From contig JAFGSI010000014.1 of the NCBI GenBank assembly GCA_016934715.1, positions 1 to 64,000 of the forward strand: a stretch of 64,000 nucleotides of DNA. Direction: 5' to 3'. The position numbers and the translations under genes are program-made. Positions 46,084 through 55,672 of this stretch are shown here, in pieces. Each line of letters starts with the position of its first letter. Within the stretch, counting starts at the first letter, position 1. Origin of the DNA: Anaerolineales bacterium. GTDB taxonomy: Bacteria > Chloroflexota > Anaerolineae > Anaerolineales > Villigracilaceae. The notes beneath the pieces are model-generated. The model was not told the DNA's origin. It saw only the letters and a program-made list of their open reading frames with translations, and made no database searches.

Positions 46084-48706
46084 TCGCGTGTTTTCCTTTT
46101 TGGGCTGTTTTCTTCGCTGGCGCGGGCTTCTTCGCCTGCGTGGGCTTCTTCGGAGTCGCCACCTTGGGAGGCGCCTCCAGTGCGGCGGAGAGGGCCTCGT
46201 CAACTGTCTCGACGAAGGCGAAGGAAAGGCCCTTCTTGACCTCGGCCGGGATGTCTTCGATGTCAACAGCGTTGCGTCTAGGCAGGATGACAGTCTTCAG
46301 ACCGGCGCGGTGGGCGGCCAGCATCTTCTCCTTGATGCCGCCAACCGGCAGCACCTGGCCGCGCAGGGTGATCTCCCCGGTCATGCCGACCCCACTCTTG
46401 ACCGACCGCCCGGAGACGAGCGAAACCAGCGCGGTGGCCATGGTCACACCGGCCGAGGGGCCGTCCTTGGGCTGGGCACCGGCCGGGATGTGCATGTGGA
46501 AATCGTTCTTCTCAAAGAAGTCCTTCTGCAGGCCAAGCTGCTCGGCACGCGAGCGCACGTACGAAAGCGCTGCCCGGGCCGATTCCTGCATCACATTACC
46601 GACTGAGCCGGTCACCTGGAAGGCCTTGGACCCGGGCATGCGGGTTGCCTCGATGAACAGGATGTCGCCGCCAAAGGGCGTCCAGGCCAGTCCAGGGACC
46701 ACGCCCGGGACGGCTGTGCGGGCATCGATCTCCTCGGTCTCGAGGAAGATCGGGTGCCCGAGCAGGTCCCGGATCCGCCTGGGAGTGATCCGGAAAGCCT
46801 GCTTCTTGCCCTCGGCGATCCCGGTCCCGATCTTGCGGCAGACCGCTCCGATCTTGCGCTCCAGGTTGCGAACCCCGGCCTCGCGGGTGTACTGGTTGAT
46901 GATCGTCTTGACCGCCTCGCGAGTAAAGGCGACCTCCTCCGGGCGCAGGCCGTTCTCGCGCACCTGGCGCGGGATCAGGTAGCCCCGGGCTATGGCGACC
47001 TTCTCTGTCTCCGTGTACCCGGAGAGGCGGATGACCTCCATCCGATCCAGCAGCGGGGCCGGGATGGTCTCCATCTGGTTGGCAGTCGTAATAAAGAAGA
47101 CCTGCGAGAGGTCGTACGATACCTCGAGATAGTTGTCGCGGAATTCGAAGTTCTGTTCGGGGTCAAGGACCTCGAGCAGGGCCGAGGCCGGGTCGCCATG
47201 GAAATCAAAGGTCAACTTGTCGACTTCGTCGAGCATGAAGACCGGGTTGCGGGTCTCGACCCGCCGCAGAGCCTGCAGGATACGACCTGGCATGGCCCCG
47301 ATGTAGGTCCGGCGATGACCGCGAATCTCGGCTTCGTCGCGCACGCCACCCAACGAGATGCGCACGAACTTACGCTCCATCGCCCGGGCGATCGACTGCC
47401 CCAGAGAGGTCTTGCCGACCCCCGGAGGGCCGACGAAGCACAGGATCACGCCCTCGCGCTCGCGGCGGATGACATCCTTCGATTCGGGCTTCTTCTCGTC
47501 TTTGCGCTCCAGGCGCAGCTTGCGGATCGCCAGGAATTCCAGGATGCGCTCCTTGACATCCTCCAGCCCGTAATGATCCTGGGCAAGGATCTCGCGGGCG
47601 TGGACAATCTCGAGGTTGTCGTCGGTGCCTTGCGACCAGGGCAGCGAGACCAGCCAGTCGAGATAGGTGCGGATGACACCGTACTCGGCGGCAGCCGTCG
47701 GCAGGCGTGACAGCCGGTCTAGCTCACGCCGGGCCTGCTTCTCGGCCTCCTCGGGCATCTTGGCCTTCTCGATCTTCTGGCGGAACTCCTCGACCTCGAC
47801 CTGCTGCTCGTCGCGTTCGCCGAGTTCTTTCTGGATGGCCTTCATCTGTTCGCGCAGGAAGTAATCGCGCTGGACCTTCTCGATCTCTGAACGGGCCTTG
47901 TTCTGGATCTTCTGGCCGAGCTGCAGGACATCGGCTTCACGCACCAGCAGATCGACCAGCTTGTCGAGCTTGGCCCGGGTGGAGTTCATCTCCAGCAATG
48001 CCTGGGCGTCGGCCAGGTCGATGCGCTGGAAATTAGCGATCGTGTAGACCGTTTGCAGCGGGTCCTCGAGAGCAGAGACGGAACTGACCAGTTCGCGCGG
48101 AATGCTGGGGCTCAGCTCCGAGATCTGCTCGAACTGATCCCGGGCGCTGCGGGCCAAGGCGTCGATCTCCAGCCCGGTCTCGATCACCTCGGGGGCAAAC
48201 TCAATCTGCGCCCGAAGGTAGGGTTCCTGCTCAAGGTATTCGACCGGACGGAAGCGCGCCAACCCCTGGACCAACAGGCGGATGGTGTTGTCGGGAGCCC
48301 GGAAGAGCTTGTGGACGACAGCGATCGTCCCAATCGGATACAGGTCTTCCGGGCCGGGGGTCTCCAGCTCGGGGTTGCGGGCTGCTACCAGGCCGACAAG
48401 TTTGTCAGTTGAGGCGGCCACATCGTCGACCAGACGGATCGAGCGCGGCTGACCGATCGTCAGCGGAACAGCGGTCTGCGGGTAGACGACCACGCCGCGC
48501 AGCGGCAGGATCGGTAGCGTCTTGGGAAAATTAACCGTATCCAATTCGGGAGAGATCGCTTCGATCTCCGTATCGGTTTCGGTCTTCTTCTCGGTGCGGG
48601 TAAGGATCGGGGGCAGGAAGAAATCTTCCAGAGAGAAATCCTCTTCCAGGGAATCTATCCAGTCCATAAGTTCGAGAGGGCTCGAATGCCAGCGTGAGGC
48701 GGTCAT
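46055..48706 (-). CDS. lon: ATP-dependent protease Lon
   Basis: An 883-residue LonA. A 60-residue acidic N-terminal extension precedes the LON domain ([13 protein letters not shown]). The AAA module has [11 protein letters not shown] and [10 protein letters not shown]; the protease has [11 protein letters not shown] with catalytic Ser and the later [20 protein letters not shown] (Lys). The C-terminus is an unusual Lys/Ala/Pro-rich tail ([19 protein letters not shown]), which might bind DNA. Start overlaps hsp20 (ATGA) in a tpx-hsp20-lon stress run. Confidence 0.96.
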   Translation of the reverse strand: MTASRWHSSPLELMDWIDSLEEDFSLEDFFLPPILTRTEKKTETDTEIEAISPELDTVNFPKTLPILPLRGVVVYPQTAVPLTIGQPRSIRLVDDVAASTDKLVGLVAARNPELETPGPEDLYPIGTIAVVHKLFRAPDNTIRLLVQGLARFRPVEYLEQEPYLRAQIEFAPEVIETGLEIDALARSARDQFEQISELSPSIPRELVSSVSALEDPLQTVYTIANFQRIDLADAQALLEMNSTRAKLDKLVDLLVREADVLQLGQKIQNKARSEIEKVQRDYFLREQMKAIQKELGERDEQQVEVEEFRQKIEKAKMPEEAEKQARRELDRLSRLPTAAAEYGVIRTYLDWLVSLPWSQGTDDNLEIVHAREILAQDHYGLEDVKERILEFLAIRKLRLERKDEKKPESKDVIRREREGVILCFVGPPGVGKTSLGQSIARAMERKFVRISLGGVRDEAEIRGHRRTYIGAMPGRILQALRRVETRNPVFMLDEVDKLTFDFHGDPASALLEVLDPEQNFEFRDNYLEVSYDLSQVFFITTANQMETIPAPLLDRMEVIRLSGYTETEKVAIARGYLIPRQVRENGLRPEEVAFTREAVKTIINQYTREAGVRNLERKIGAVCRKIGTGIAEGKKQAFRITPRRIRDLLGHPIFLETEEIDARTAVPGVVPGLAWTPFGGDILFIEATRMPGSKAFQVTGSVGNVMQESARAALSYVRSRAEQLGLQKDFFEKNDFHMHIPAGAQPKDGPSAGVTMATALVSLVSGRSVKSGVGMTGEITLRGQVLPVGGIKEKMLAAHRAGLKTVILPRRNAVDIEDIPAEVKKGLSFAFVETVDEALSAALEAPPKVATPKKPTQAKKPAPAKKTAQKGKHANAEGTAGRR

Positions 48707-49104
48707 GATCTCTTTTTCTGCAGCGCTTTCGATTTCAGCAGGATGACGGTCAGGAAACCGTCCTCATACTCGGCTTCGACCAGCGAGACATCCACGCCAG
48801 GAGGTATTTCGACCGCCGTACTGAACTCACCGAAGCGAATCTCCATCTGGCGGTAGGCGCGCTGCTCGCGGCGGTCTGTCCGCACCCCGTTGATGATCAG
48901 GAAGTTTTTCTCCACGCCGATGGAGAAATCCATCTCGCGCATTCCGGCCACTTCGACCCGAACGACGAAGCGGTTCTCGGTCTCGTAGATATCGGTCGGC
49001 GGGCTCCAGCAGTAGGAATGGAGGCTGACCTGCCAGCCGAGGGCCTGCAGCTCCAGGGATGGGTGCTCGATCGCCGATTCATGTTCCCAGATCAAAGTAG
49101 ACAT
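48703..49104 (-). CDS. Hsp20-family small heat-shock protein
   Basis: A 133-residue alpha-crystallin domain protein. [21 protein letters not shown] opens the domain, [17 protein letters not shown] and [16 protein letters not shown] close it (the usual A-x-x-x-n-GvL-like end). It holds unfolded proteins for refolding or degradation, which fits coupling to lon. AAGGAG precedes ATG. No CIRCE (TTAGCACTC-N9-GAGTGCTAA) element was found upstream. Confidence 0.92.
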   Translation of the reverse strand: MSTLIWEHESAIEHPSLELQALGWQVSLHSYCWSPPTDIYETENRFVVRVEVAGMREMDFSIGVEKNFLIINGVRTDRREQRAYRQMEIRFGEFSTAVEIPPGVDVSLVEAEYEDGFLTVILLKSKALQKKRS

Positions 49105-49121
49105 TCCACGTACTCCTTGCC

Positions 49122-49646
49122 TCACCCGGCGAGGGCGGCCCGGACGGCTGCCAGGACGGCGACGTAATCGGGCTCCTCCCCCAGGACGGGCATATAGGCT
49201 GCATAGGTGACTTTCCCGCTGCGATCGACGATGAAGACAGCCCGCCGTAAAATGCGGACCTCCTTGATCAGGCAGCCGTACTTGGCGCCGAAGTCGGCCG
49301 AGTGATGATCGGAGAGCACGACCACCTGGTCGATGCCGGCCGCCCCACACCAGCGCTTCTGGGCATAGGGTAAATCCATGCTGATGACCAGGATGGCGAT
49401 CCCCTCGCCCAGAGCGGCCGCCTCCTGATTGAAGCGGCGGGTCTCACGGTCACAGACTTCGGTGTCCAGGGAGGGGACAGCGGCGATGATGCGCACCTTG
49501 CCCTGCGTATCCGACAGGCCGCTGAACGGGGCCCAATCGTAGGTCTGGACAGAGAACTCCGGGGCGCTGTCACCCACCTTCAGGTCCGAACCGACCACGG
49601 TGACGTCCTGCCCCTTGAATTTGATCAGGCCTTGACGCGCGATCAC
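49122..49646 (-). CDS. tpx: Thiol peroxidase
   Basis: A 174-residue Tpx-type peroxiredoxin that reduces hydroperoxides. The peroxidatic Cys lies in PSLDTEVCDRETRRFN near residue 65 and the resolving Cys is probably in RWCGAAG near 98. GDSAPEFSVQTYDW begins the core. It precedes hsp20 by 17 nt and follows the tRNA-Arg. Probably the first gene of the stress operon, though no clear promoter was seen. Confidence 0.93.
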   Translation of the reverse strand: MIARQGLIKFKGQDVTVVGSDLKVGDSAPEFSVQTYDWAPFSGLSDTQGKVRIIAAVPSLDTEVCDRETRRFNQEAAALGEGIAILVISMDLPYAQKRWCGAAGIDQVVVLSDHHSADFGAKYGCLIKEVRILRRAVFIVDRSGKVTYAAYMPVLGEEPDYVAVLAAVRAALAG

Positions 49647-49671
49647 AGGTCGCCTCCTGCTGACAATCCAG

Positions 49672-49744
49672 CGCCCCTGGCGGGATTCGAACCCACAACC
49701 ATCTGCTTAGAAGGCAGGTGCTCTATCCTTTGAGCTACAGGGGC
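49672..49744 (-). tRNA. tRNA-Arg (UCU)
   Basis: Cloverleaf on the minus strand: acceptor GCCCCTG/CAGGGGC, D-arm with GCTC/GAGC, anticodon loop CTTCTAA giving UCU, T-loop GTTCGAATC. It reads AGA/AGG arginine codons. CCA is not encoded. Confidence 0.95.
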
Positions 49745-49761
49745 ATCCAAAATGCAAGCGA

Positions 49762-50196
49762 TCAGGTATTGAGCGGGCGGATCCCTTTGTACACCCGCAC
49801 GCCAGCCAGTGTCCGCAGGATCGTATCGGCCGGACGGTTGAGGCGTTCGCCCAGCTCAACGGCGGTCATCGGCACGTTGCCGCCCGCCAACAACAGACGA
49901 AAAACGGCATCGACCATGGCAGTATGGGCAGTCAGAAAGTCCTCCTGGCAGGCACAATGGGTGATGATCACATTCTGAAGCCCATCTACCTGGCGCACTT
50001 CGGCGGTCTCGGGATCGATCCAATCGATCATCTGGCCTTCGGACATCTCCGAAAATTCCTGGCGATGCTCGGGGCAAAGCAGGTCGAGCAGCGCCACATG
50101 CCAGTTACGATCGCTCTGCCGCCACCACTCGAAATCGACATGGAATGGTGTATCGAGGGTCGGCTTGACCAGGCTGAACTTCTTTCCCTCAATCAT
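49762..50196 (-). CDS. Conserved-looking protein of unknown function (144 residues)
   Basis: A 144-residue protein, start fixed by AGGAGGTG 8 nt upstream. It has IEGKKFSLVKPTLDTPFHVDFEWW, a cysteine-bearing ITHCACQEDF, and a C-terminal part that resembles a winged-helix (VPMTAVELGERLNRPADTILRTLAG). The last segment suggests DNA or RNA binding. The ATG overlaps the stop of the 530-residue upstream gene by 8 nt, so the two work as a pair. The Lys/Trp-rich start and CxC are the only other features. Confidence 0.8.
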   Translation of the reverse strand: MIEGKKFSLVKPTLDTPFHVDFEWWRQSDRNWHVALLDLLCPEHRQEFSEMSEGQMIDWIDPETAEVRQVDGLQNVIITHCACQEDFLTAHTAMVDAVFRLLLAGGNVPMTAVELGERLNRPADTILRTLAGVRVYKGIRPLNT

Positions 50197-51781
50197 CAGC
50201 GCGCACCTCCTGGTCCACCAGGCGGAAGTGCAGATCGCCAATGTGGGTGATCTCCGGGTGCCCGGCCAGGAAGGTCAGCAGGGGCCCCGGCGGGACGCGG
50301 CGGACGATGTTGAGCGCTGAATACAACTCCTGGGCATGAACATGGCCCTGGACGTTCAACTTGGTCAACTCGCCCAACATCCCCAGCACGAGTTTTTCAA
50401 AGGACGGGCGATCCTTGGCGAGTTGGGCACAGGCCTGGTCAACGCCAGCCACGTCCGGAACCGCAATGACCATGCGCTCGTTAAACTCAGTGCTGATATT
50501 CTGTTTGAGCATGGCGAAGACGATTCCGCCGTCACTGCCGACCAGCACTGTCCGGATCCAGTCGCGGGTCGGACGGCGAACCTTGGGCTCGACGACCACC
50601 TGTCCAGGCCTGTCCCCCCGACGGACAGCAATCAGGCTGCCGGGCATCAAACCATGCTTCTTGAACAATTCGCCCAGCCCGGCGACATAACCATGCTGGC
50701 GTACCACCCAGGCCTGCAACTCCTCGTTGGTGGCACCGTCCACCACGGTAAAAATGATGCGGGGGGTGACATATGCTGTCGGGAACAGGCCGCGCATGCG
50801 CGCCGAAATCGGCAGGGTTCCCGCCCGCCAGTGGGGGTATGTCAGGCTGAGGAGGACCTTTTCGGGCGGCGTCAATGGATCGGGAAGATCGCTGAGTTCA
50901 TCGTCCAGTTGTTCCTCAAGGGACAACATGTCAGGGGTCAGGGCGGCTCGGTCGTACTCGATGGAGGCGTACCGCAGTGGGACCGGGATCTGCTGGACGT
51001 CCTGGGGCTCAAGGCGCTTCAGGCACCACAGGACCTCACCCGCCGGACCGACCTCGTCAAAGCGGCCGTCCTCCTGCAAGGCGAAATTCATCGAGAACTC
51101 GAGCAGTTTGGGATTCACTTTTTCGGACAGCTCGACCTGCTCGATCAAGGTCTGGGCGGGCAGCGGTCTCCCGCCGGCTTCGTCCAGGGCGGCCTCAGCC
51201 AGATTGAGATGGCCGAGGTTGACGTCCACCAGCAGGGCCCGGGCAAACCAGCGTCCGGCGATACGCGCCAGGCCACCATCCCCCTCCAGGGCGGCAACCA
51301 GTTTTGTTTCCAGTTCGGCCCCGTAGGTAGTGAGCACATAATTCGGATCCAGGGATTCGTCCGTCGGCAGGACTTCGGCCGGGGAATTGAGGACATGGGC
51401 TTCCAGGCCGGCAGCGAATTCGCCCCCGCCACTGTCTTCGAATTTCACAGCGATCACATCAAAGGCCGTCGCCGCCGGGTTGACCCCCGGGCGCGAGCCG
51501 GTCACGGTGCCTTTTTTCCAGCCCAGGGCCGGGAATGCCAGCCGGTCGCCCGTCTTGTAGACCCCTTTCGGGACGTAGATCTTTGCCCCCTCCTGCTGTT
51601 CTTTGATCAGCGCTTCACGCTCGAGACGGACCCGCTCCGCCACGACGACGGGCAGGATTTCCTTCTCAGTGAGGGGGATCTCGTTTTCGAACAGGTAAGT
51701 GGTGACGTATTCCAGGTCCTTCTTGCCGAACTGGAGAGTGGACCAATAGTCTGCGGGTAAATTGGAGGGAGCACGATCCAT
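50189..51781 (-). CDS. Large protein of unknown function (530 residues)
   Basis: A 530-residue soluble protein without recognised domains. The N-terminal 60 residues are helical and charged; about 65-150 looks like a small beta barrel (IYVPKGVYKTGDRLAFPALGW, VTGSRPG); 300-400 has the segment PHWRAGTLPISARMRGLFPTA then DGATNEELQAWVVRQHGYVAGL and RRGDRPGQVVVEPKV. The last part is helical (ELYSALNIVRRVPPG). The Trp-Arg-Ala and Arg-rich parts may bind nucleic acid; this is a guess. It overlaps the downstream 144-residue gene. Confidence 0.82.
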   Translation of the reverse strand: MDRAPSNLPADYWSTLQFGKKDLEYVTTYLFENEIPLTEKEILPVVVAERVRLEREALIKEQQEGAKIYVPKGVYKTGDRLAFPALGWKKGTVTGSRPGVNPAATAFDVIAVKFEDSGGGEFAAGLEAHVLNSPAEVLPTDESLDPNYVLTTYGAELETKLVAALEGDGGLARIAGRWFARALLVDVNLGHLNLAEAALDEAGGRPLPAQTLIEQVELSEKVNPKLLEFSMNFALQEDGRFDEVGPAGEVLWCLKRLEPQDVQQIPVPLRYASIEYDRAALTPDMLSLEEQLDDELSDLPDPLTPPEKVLLSLTYPHWRAGTLPISARMRGLFPTAYVTPRIIFTVVDGATNEELQAWVVRQHGYVAGLGELFKKHGLMPGSLIAVRRGDRPGQVVVEPKVRRPTRDWIRTVLVGSDGGIVFAMLKQNISTEFNERMVIAVPDVAGVDQACAQLAKDRPSFEKLVLGMLGELTKLNVQGHVHAQELYSALNIVRRVPPGPLLTFLAGHPEITHIGDLHFRLVDQEVRADD

Positions 51782-51843
51782 GGCCTGCCTGACAACCTCT
51801 GCATCAATGTTTTTGCCGGGAACGAGCGTTCCCCGACGCGATA

Positions 51844-51849
51844 ATTATA
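51844..51849 (-). promoter_or_regulatory. -10 box of the two-gene unknown operon
   Basis: Minus-strand TATAAT (51849-51844), about 62 nt before the start; -35 not clear. It lies 6 bp from the opposing TTGACA of the glycosyltransferase promoter. Confidence 0.45.
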
Positions 51850-51855
51850 CCCCAC

Positions 51856-51884
51856 TTGACAACCCCTCCCCGTTGACTTACCAT
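51856..51884 (+). promoter_or_regulatory. Promoter of the glycosyltransferase gene
   Basis: TTGACA (51856-51861), 17 nt, TACCAT (51879-51884). Transcription would start about 11 nt before the ATG, just at GAGGTG. Confidence 0.55.
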
Positions 51885-51901
51885 GTGAGGTGAGGTGACA
51901 G

Positions 51902-53101
51902 ATGCGCATCGGCATCATGGCGGACATTTACAAACCGCATATCAGCGGGATCACCAACTATATCGCCCTGCACAAGCGTTACCTGGAACAGGCCGGTCAC
52001 GAAGTCTTCGTTTTTGCCTTCGGGGATGCTGAAATCCAGTGCGACGAGCGAAATGTCGTCTATTCGCCCGGCCTGCCAGTGGTCGACACCGGCTACTACC
52101 TCAACTTCAGCTACAGCCGGGCGGCCAAGCACCTGCTGCAGAGCATGGACGTGGTCCATGTGCAGCACCCTTTCTTGAGTGGGCGCCTGGCGCTGCGCTA
52201 CTGTCGCCCGCTGCGCATCCCGATCGTCTTCACCAATCACACCCGCTACGACCTCTATGCCCAGACCTATCTGCCGCTGGTGCCGGAGGAGATCAGCGCG
52301 AGCCTGCTGCAGACCTACATGCCGCCCTTCTGCGATGCCGTGGACCTGGTCACGACCCCTTCTGCGGGAATGGCCGGCGTGCTGTGTCGGTTGGGGGTGA
52401 CCAGTCCGATCGAGGTGGTTCCCAACGGGGTGGAATTGCGCCTGTTTCATGAGCGCTGCGGGGCCGACTGCCGGGCCGAGTTTGGCTTCTCCCGGGATGA
52501 TATCCTGCTGGTCTACGCCGGTCGGCTGGCCCCAGAGAAGAATCTCGATTTCCTGATCCAGACCTTCGCCGGGGTGGCCGAGGCGGTTGAAAATGCCCTC
52601 CTGCTGATCATCGGCGGGGGATCCGAGACCAAGGGGCTGAAACGCACTGCCGGGGAGATCGGGCTCGGCGACCGAATCCGCTTCGCCGGCATGGTCCCTT
52701 ACGAGCGCCTGCCTGATTACCTGGCAGCCTGCGATGTTTTCGTCACGGCCTCGGTCAGCGAGGTCCATCCGCTTTCGGTGATCGAGGCCATGGCCGCCGG
52801 CCTGCCCACGGTGGGCCTCCACTCGGTCGGAGTGGGCGACACGGTTGAAGACGGGATCACCGGCCTGCTGGCACGCGACGACCCGGCGGCCTTCGCCGCC
52901 CAATTGACTCGCCTGTGCCTGGATCATGACCTGCGCCGCAGGTTGGGCATTGCAGCCCGCCAGGCGTCCGAGAAGTATGCCATCGACCGGGTGACCAAGA
53001 TCATGCTGGCCCACTACGAGCGGCTGGTCATGCACGCCGCCCCGCGTAAGCGCAGCCTGGGGGTTCGGGTGCGTAACTTTCTGGAGCGCTTCCGACAATG
53101 A
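51902..53101 (+). CDS. Family 4 glycosyltransferase
   Basis: A 399-residue GT-B glycosyltransferase. RIGIMADIYKPHISGITNY starts the acceptor domain and VYAGRLAPEKNLDFLIQTF plus SEVHPLSVIEAMAAGLPTVG give the nucleotide-sugar site (E-x7-E). It resembles diacylglycerol glucosyltransferases and related membrane-lipid enzymes; the acceptor is uncertain. GAGGTG sits 5 nt before ATG. The C-terminus is basic (KRSLGVRVRNFLERF), a plausible membrane contact. Confidence 0.9.
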   Translation: MRIGIMADIYKPHISGITNYIALHKRYLEQAGHEVFVFAFGDAEIQCDERNVVYSPGLPVVDTGYYLNFSYSRAAKHLLQSMDVVHVQHPFLSGRLALRYCRPLRIPIVFTNHTRYDLYAQTYLPLVPEEISASLLQTYMPPFCDAVDLVTTPSAGMAGVLCRLGVTSPIEVVPNGVELRLFHERCGADCRAEFGFSRDDILLVYAGRLAPEKNLDFLIQTFAGVAEAVENALLLIIGGGSETKGLKRTAGEIGLGDRIRFAGMVPYERLPDYLAACDVFVTASVSEVHPLSVIEAMAAGLPTVGLHSVGVGDTVEDGITGLLARDDPAAFAAQLTRLCLDHDLRRRLGIAARQASEKYAIDRVTKIMLAHYERLVMHAAPRKRSLGVRVRNFLERFRQ

Positions 53102-53161
53102 GCCTCCGGAGCCCGCAAACCGGCCGCCAGACCAGGCAGGCTGCCGAGGACCACCCCGACC

Positions 53162-53179
53162 GGGGGCTGGTCAGCCCCC
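53162..53179 (+). other. GC hairpin just before miaA
   Basis: GGGGGCTG and CAGCCCCC form an 8-bp stem with a 2-nt loop ending 10 nt before the miaA ATG. No T-run; it may limit read-through or ribosome access. Confidence 0.35.
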
Positions 53180-53188
53180 CCTTCACAC

Positions 53189-54121
53189 ATGGCACCATCT
53201 GAGCGTCCTGCCCTCATCGTCCTGATCGGTCCGACCGCAGTCGGGAAGACCGAACTGTCGTTGCGCCTGGCCGAACGGTTGGGCGGCGAGATCGTTTCGT
53301 CCGACTCGCGCCTGTTCTATCGCGGCATGGACATCGGCACCGCCAAGCCGACCCTGGCCGATCGCGAACGTGTACCCCACCACCTGATAGACGTATCCAA
53401 CCCGGATCAGACCTGGAGCCTGACCGTCTTCCAGAAGGCCGCCGAGATGGCAATCGGCGACATCCTGAAGCGCGGCCGGAAGCCGCTGCTGGTCGGCGGG
53501 ACGGGACAGTATGTGCGCGCCATCACCCAGGGCTGGACTCCTCCGGCGACAGCTCCGCAAATCCGCTTGCGGGAGATCCTGGAAGAACGAGCGAGGATAG
53601 AAGGCAATGAGTGGCTACACGCAATTCTCGGAGTCCTCGATCCGACCGCGGCCAAGGCAATCGACCCGCGCAACCTGCGCCGATCTGTACGGGCCCTGGA
53701 GGTGATCTTCGCCACCGGCCGGCGCTTCTCAGAGCAGCGCAGCCAGGGCAGGTCGCCTTACCGCCTGCTGATGGTCGGCCTGACCCGTCCGCGCCCCGAG
53801 TTGTACGCCCGTATCGACGCTCGCATCGAGGCGATGTTCGCCGCCGGTTTCCTGGACGAGGTCCGGGGCCTGCTCGAGCAGGGCTACTCCCCCACCCTGC
53901 CGTCCTTCTCGGCCATCGGTTACCCCCAGTGCGCTGCCGTCCTGCGGGGCGCGATGAGCCTGGAGCAGGCCAAGGTCGAGATCCGCCGCGGGACGCGTAT
54001 CTTCGTCCGCCGGCAGGCCAACTGGTTCAAGGCCGACGATCCACAGATCCACTGGTTCGAGGCCGAAGCCCATTCCGTGGACAAGATCACGGAATTGGCA
54101 CGCAGCTTCCTCGCCGGGTGA
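53189..54121 (+). CDS. miaA: tRNA dimethylallyltransferase
   Basis: A 310-residue MiaA that adds a dimethylallyl group to A37 of tRNAs reading UNN codons. IGPTAVGKTELSLRLAE is the P-loop, SSDSRLFYRGMDIGTAKPT the tRNA/prenyl site and GGTGQYVRAITQGW a third motif; SFSAIGYPQ is also typical. It has no obvious Shine-Dalgarno. Follows the glycosyltransferase by 87 nt. Confidence 0.95.
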   Translation: MAPSERPALIVLIGPTAVGKTELSLRLAERLGGEIVSSDSRLFYRGMDIGTAKPTLADRERVPHHLIDVSNPDQTWSLTVFQKAAEMAIGDILKRGRKPLLVGGTGQYVRAITQGWTPPATAPQIRLREILEERARIEGNEWLHAILGVLDPTAAKAIDPRNLRRSVRALEVIFATGRRFSEQRSQGRSPYRLLMVGLTRPRPELYARIDARIEAMFAAGFLDEVRGLLEQGYSPTLPSFSAIGYPQCAAVLRGAMSLEQAKVEIRRGTRIFVRRQANWFKADDPQIHWFEAEAHSVDKITELARSFLAG

Positions 54122-54204
54122 CATGTGCAGGACGGGCTCCCCTCCCGGCCTTTCCACCCTCACTGGCGAAAACGATCAACATTCCTCATCAGGAGCAGAC
54201 CCCC

Positions 54205-55329
54205 ATGGATCTCCAGATCAAGGAAGTCGTCACGATGAAAGACTTGAAGGCCTTCGTCAACTTCCCCTTCACGCTCTACCGGGGTCACCCCAACTGGGTC
54301 CCGGCGCTGGTCTCCGACGAACTCAACACCCTCCGGCGGGATCGAAACGCCGCCTACGAGTACTCCGAAGCAAAGTTCTGGCTGGCCATCCAGGATGGCC
54401 GCATCGTCGGACGGGTCGGGGCGATCCTCAATCGCCGTCACGTGGAATACTGGAAGCAGCACCACATGCGCTTCGGCTGGTTTGACTTCATCGACGACCC
54501 GGCCGTCTCGGAAGCCTTGATGCAGCAGGTTGAAGCCTGGGCAGACCAAAAGGGCATGACTGCCGTCCACGGGCCGCTGGGCTTCACCGACATGGACCGG
54601 GAGGGAATGCTGGTCGAGGGCTTCGACGAATTGGCCACCATGGCAACCTCCTACAACCATCCCTACTACGTCGAACACATGACCCGCCTGGGCTACGTCA
54701 AGGACATCGACTGGGTCGAGTACGAGATCACGGTCCCGCCCGAACCGAACAAGACCATCGCCCGGATCGCAGACATCGCCCTGCGGCGCAACCAGCTCCA
54801 GGTCCTGGAAGTGCGGCACAAGAGGGAACTGCTCAAGTACGCCCATGCTTTGTTCGATCTGCTGCAGGAAGCCTACCAGAAACTCTACGGCTTTGTGCCC
54901 TTCACCCCCAAACAGGTCGACGGCTATATTAAACAATACTTCGGCTTCATCTCGCCCGAGTTCATCCCGGTGGTCCTCGACCGGCAGGGCCGGATGGTCG
55001 GTTTCGGGATCGCCATCCCGTCGCTGTCGCGGGCGCTGCAGAAAGCCCGCGGGCGCCTGTACCCATTCGGTTTCATCCACCTGCTGCGGGCGCTGCGCAA
55101 GAACGAGCGCGCGGACCTGTACCTGGTAGCCGTCAAAGCCGAATACCAGGGCAAGGGCGTCAACGCCGTCCTGATGGACCGCATGCACCGGGTCTTCAAC
55201 CGCATCGGGGTCGTCAGGGTGGAATCGAACCCCGAACTGGAGAACAACGTTGACGTCCAGGGGCAGTGGAAGTACTATGAAAGACGGCAACACAAGCGCA
55301 GGCGAGTCTTCATCAAGCATCTTGCGTAG
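54205..55329 (+). CDS. GNAT-like acetyltransferase-superfamily protein
   Basis: A 374-residue protein. Segments such as AKFWLAIQDGRIVGRVGAILNRRH and YLVAVKAEYQGKGVNAVLMDRM look like N-acyltransferase strands and the acyl-CoA loop, so it appears to hold two GNAT-type halves. GPLGFTDMDREGMLVEGF and NHPYYVEHMTRLGYVKD are conserved-looking blocks of an uncharacterised family. AGGAG lies 9 nt before ATG. Its substrate is unknown. Confidence 0.8.
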   Translation: MDLQIKEVVTMKDLKAFVNFPFTLYRGHPNWVPALVSDELNTLRRDRNAAYEYSEAKFWLAIQDGRIVGRVGAILNRRHVEYWKQHHMRFGWFDFIDDPAVSEALMQQVEAWADQKGMTAVHGPLGFTDMDREGMLVEGFDELATMATSYNHPYYVEHMTRLGYVKDIDWVEYEITVPPEPNKTIARIADIALRRNQLQVLEVRHKRELLKYAHALFDLLQEAYQKLYGFVPFTPKQVDGYIKQYFGFISPEFIPVVLDRQGRMVGFGIAIPSLSRALQKARGRLYPFGFIHLLRALRKNERADLYLVAVKAEYQGKGVNAVLMDRMHRVFNRIGVVRVESNPELENNVDVQGQWKYYERRQHKRRRVFIKHLA

Positions 55330-55672
55330 GAAACAACCTGCTCCCGGTCTGGCACGAGCAACCCCCCGATGGTTATCCTGCCCTGTATCCCGAACATCCC
55401 CTTCCATCCGGGGAGATCCTGAAGAACATCGGCTGGGCGGAACAAACCATCGCTGCCGGGTCGGGCACCTGCGGGGTACTTTCTCGCCGCGCAAGGCACA
55501 CAGAGGATCGGCTGTGTTCATGTCCAGATGCATGCCTGGAACCGGCTTGGCCGACGAAAATTCTAGGAGACCCTGGGCCATCAACTGGCATCCCAGATGC
55601 CGCGCACGGACGAGGATCAGCTGGACGGGGTAACCGTCCAGAAGTACTGTACAACAACGTGGCGCTACAAGA
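55330..55672. other. Intergenic gap with a hairpin and no gene
   Basis: No convincing frame on either strand. CTGGACGG-GGTAA-CCGTCCAG (55621-55641) is an 8-bp stem about 30 nt before the LysE gene; it could be regulatory. Confidence 0.4.

Noticed and set aside
48700-49200. CIRCE or HAIR heat-shock element near hsp20-lon
   Set aside because: No TTAGCACTC-N9-GAGTGCTAA or CTTGAGT-N7-ACTCAAG pattern was seen.
49672-49744. tRNA-Arg as an integration site
   Set aside because: No integrase and no repeated tRNA 3' end was seen within the window.
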